A DNA stretch of 64,000 bases from positions 1,984,001 to 2,048,000 of the forward strand of contig NZ_JAIOAO010000001.1 of NCBI RefSeq assembly GCF_021190955.1. The letters run 5' to 3'. Below the pieces are notes generated by a model. That model was not told where the DNA came from, did no database searches, and saw only the letters and a program-made list of their open reading frames with translations. How positions within the stretch are numbered: position 1 is the first letter of the stretch; every line of letters begins with the position of its first letter. Shown here piece by piece: positions 63,458 through 64,000 of the stretch. Position numbers and translations under genes: made by a program. The stretch comes from Parachryseolinea silvisoli. GTDB taxonomy: Bacteria > Bacteroidota > Bacteroidia > Cytophagales > Cyclobacteriaceae.

Positions 63458-63808
63458 TTAATTCTGCACTAAAACCTTTGCAATCTTCTCATTAATCTCA
63501 CTCAAAAACGGCTCATCTCTGACAACAACATAATCACTCCGCTGCACCTCCTCATATATCGCCGGCAAATCTTCCAGATTCACCTTCTTATCCTTTATTC
63601 CCTCCAACGTCTCGCGAATCCAAAACACCTGGTTGGTGGTTGGGATGCGGTGAAAGGTCCATTCGACATAATTCTCCAATGCCGCATACACCTGTAGCAC
63701 GAGCTTGTTGCGGTGCTCGGTCAAAATGGCTTCTGCGATGGCCGGCATTCCTGCGCCTACATGCGAAGGAATGCTCCGCAATCCCTGGTTTGTTATGAAT
63801 CTTTTCAT
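63458..63808 (-). CDS. Hypothetical protein, 116 aa
   Basis: Not recognised. Soluble, no signal peptide; predicted mostly helical (MPAIAEAILTEHRNKLVLQVYAA, LEGIKDKKVNLEDLPAIYEE). Composition matches neighbouring genes and the start is a clear ATG. It lies between the HTCS gene (plus) and another plus-strand gene that leaves the window. Function unknown. Confidence 0.65.
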   Translation of the reverse strand: MKRFITNQGLRSIPSHVGAGMPAIAEAILTEHRNKLVLQVYAALENYVEWTFHRIPTTNQVFWIRETLEGIKDKKVNLEDLPAIYEEVQRSDYVVVRDEPFLSEINEKIAKVLVQN

Positions 63809-63835
63809 ACATTACTAGTGTAAAGACGCCTCAAT

Positions 63836-63872
63836 ACTAATAAAATTAGTTTTAATAAACTAACATTATTAG
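63836..63872. promoter_or_regulatory. A+T-rich inverted repeats, operator-like
   Basis: ACTAAT-AAA-ATTAGT (63836-63850) is a perfect inverted repeat. It overlaps a second one, TTAGT-N8-ACTAA (63847-63863). It lies between divergent genes starting at 63808 (minus) and 63919 (plus). Confidence 0.3.
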
Positions 63873-63918
63873 CTATTCCTTCTTTAGAAAGTTGTAGCAA
63901 CACTTAAACAGTTCAAAA

Positions 63919-64000
63919 ATGAGGGTTTTGCATGTTGACGATTTGCTGGAATTTAATGGCGAAGTGTACGCGAACTGGCGGCTATCGGGTGCCATGGGAA
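63919..64000 (+). CDS. Start of an unidentified gene (runs off right edge)
   Basis: An ATG at 63919 opens a frame of 27 codons to the window end (MRVLHVDDLLEFNGEVYANW and on). Too short to classify. The position, divergent from the 116-aa gene across an operator-like region, favours a real gene. Confidence 0.4.
   Translation, partial: MRVLHVDDLLEFNGEVYANWRLSGAMG

Noticed and set aside
1-64000. CRISPR arrays, tRNA or rRNA genes, insertion sequences
   Set aside because: No regularly spaced direct repeats, cloverleaf-like sequence or transposase motifs were noticed on reading both strands.

Overview
The window reads as a chromosome segment of a free-living, polysaccharide-degrading Bacteroidota, most like the Cytophagales/Chitinophagales. 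This rests on five SusC/Oar-type TonB-dependent receptors, three SusD lipoproteins, ECF sigma/FecR pairs, a hybrid two-component regulator with a C-terminal AraC domain, a type IX secretion tail, and promoters of the TAnnTTTG (-7) type. Base composition looks close to balanced. I saw no tRNA, rRNA, CRISPR array, transposase or phage gene.

Layout. 1-2963: a SusC receptor running off the left edge. 3511-6286: DUF1330 protein, Crp/Fnr regulator, AraC regulator and short-chain dehydrogenase. 6458-9839: small accessory genes (unknown, Sel1 repeats, secreted peptidase, MORN repeats). 10020-13817: a second dehydrogenase, a lipoprotein-like protein with an internally duplicated unknown domain, and a Ycf48-like lipoprotein. 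13974-17141: an Oar-like receptor without SusD. 17426-21385: PNPOx-like protein, an AraC / IMPase-like / NAD(P)-binding cluster, and a tiny lipoprotein. 21685-28101: a double beta-helix polysaccharide-active enzyme, GNAT, a short LptA-like protein, a flavin-dependent oxidoreductase, DUF4267 and a second Crp/Fnr regulator.

Three nutrient-uptake loci fill the right half. Locus B (37562 to 28170, minus) is ECF sigma, FecR, SusC with STN domain, SusD, a zinc metallopeptidase lipoprotein and a DUF4302 lipoprotein: a trans-envelope signalling system with a peptidase rather than a glycosidase. Locus C (48841 to 38450, minus) is FecR, STN-SusC, SusD, DUF3823 and a large GxGYxYP protein carrying crystallin-like, two PA14 and T9SS sorting domains. 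Its FecR has no adjacent sigma gene, but an unpaired ECF sigma gene lies at the other end of the locus (37742-38365). Locus D (51460-63249) is a more classical PUL: SusC, SusD, a GH5-like hydrolase and a formylglycine-type sulfatase, divergent from a one-protein hybrid two-component system. It probably targets a sulfated glycan.

The less expected signals are non-coding. A 23-bp paired motif (yAATCG-N11-CGATTr) lies upstream of both the left-edge SusC gene and the locus B sigma gene. An attC-like hairpin lies at 17928-17976. A strong hairpin separates SusD from the enzymes in locus D, and hairpins sit between FecR and SusC in loci B and C. Several genes have a -7 box ending 3-5 bp before the start codon, which suggests leaderless mRNAs.
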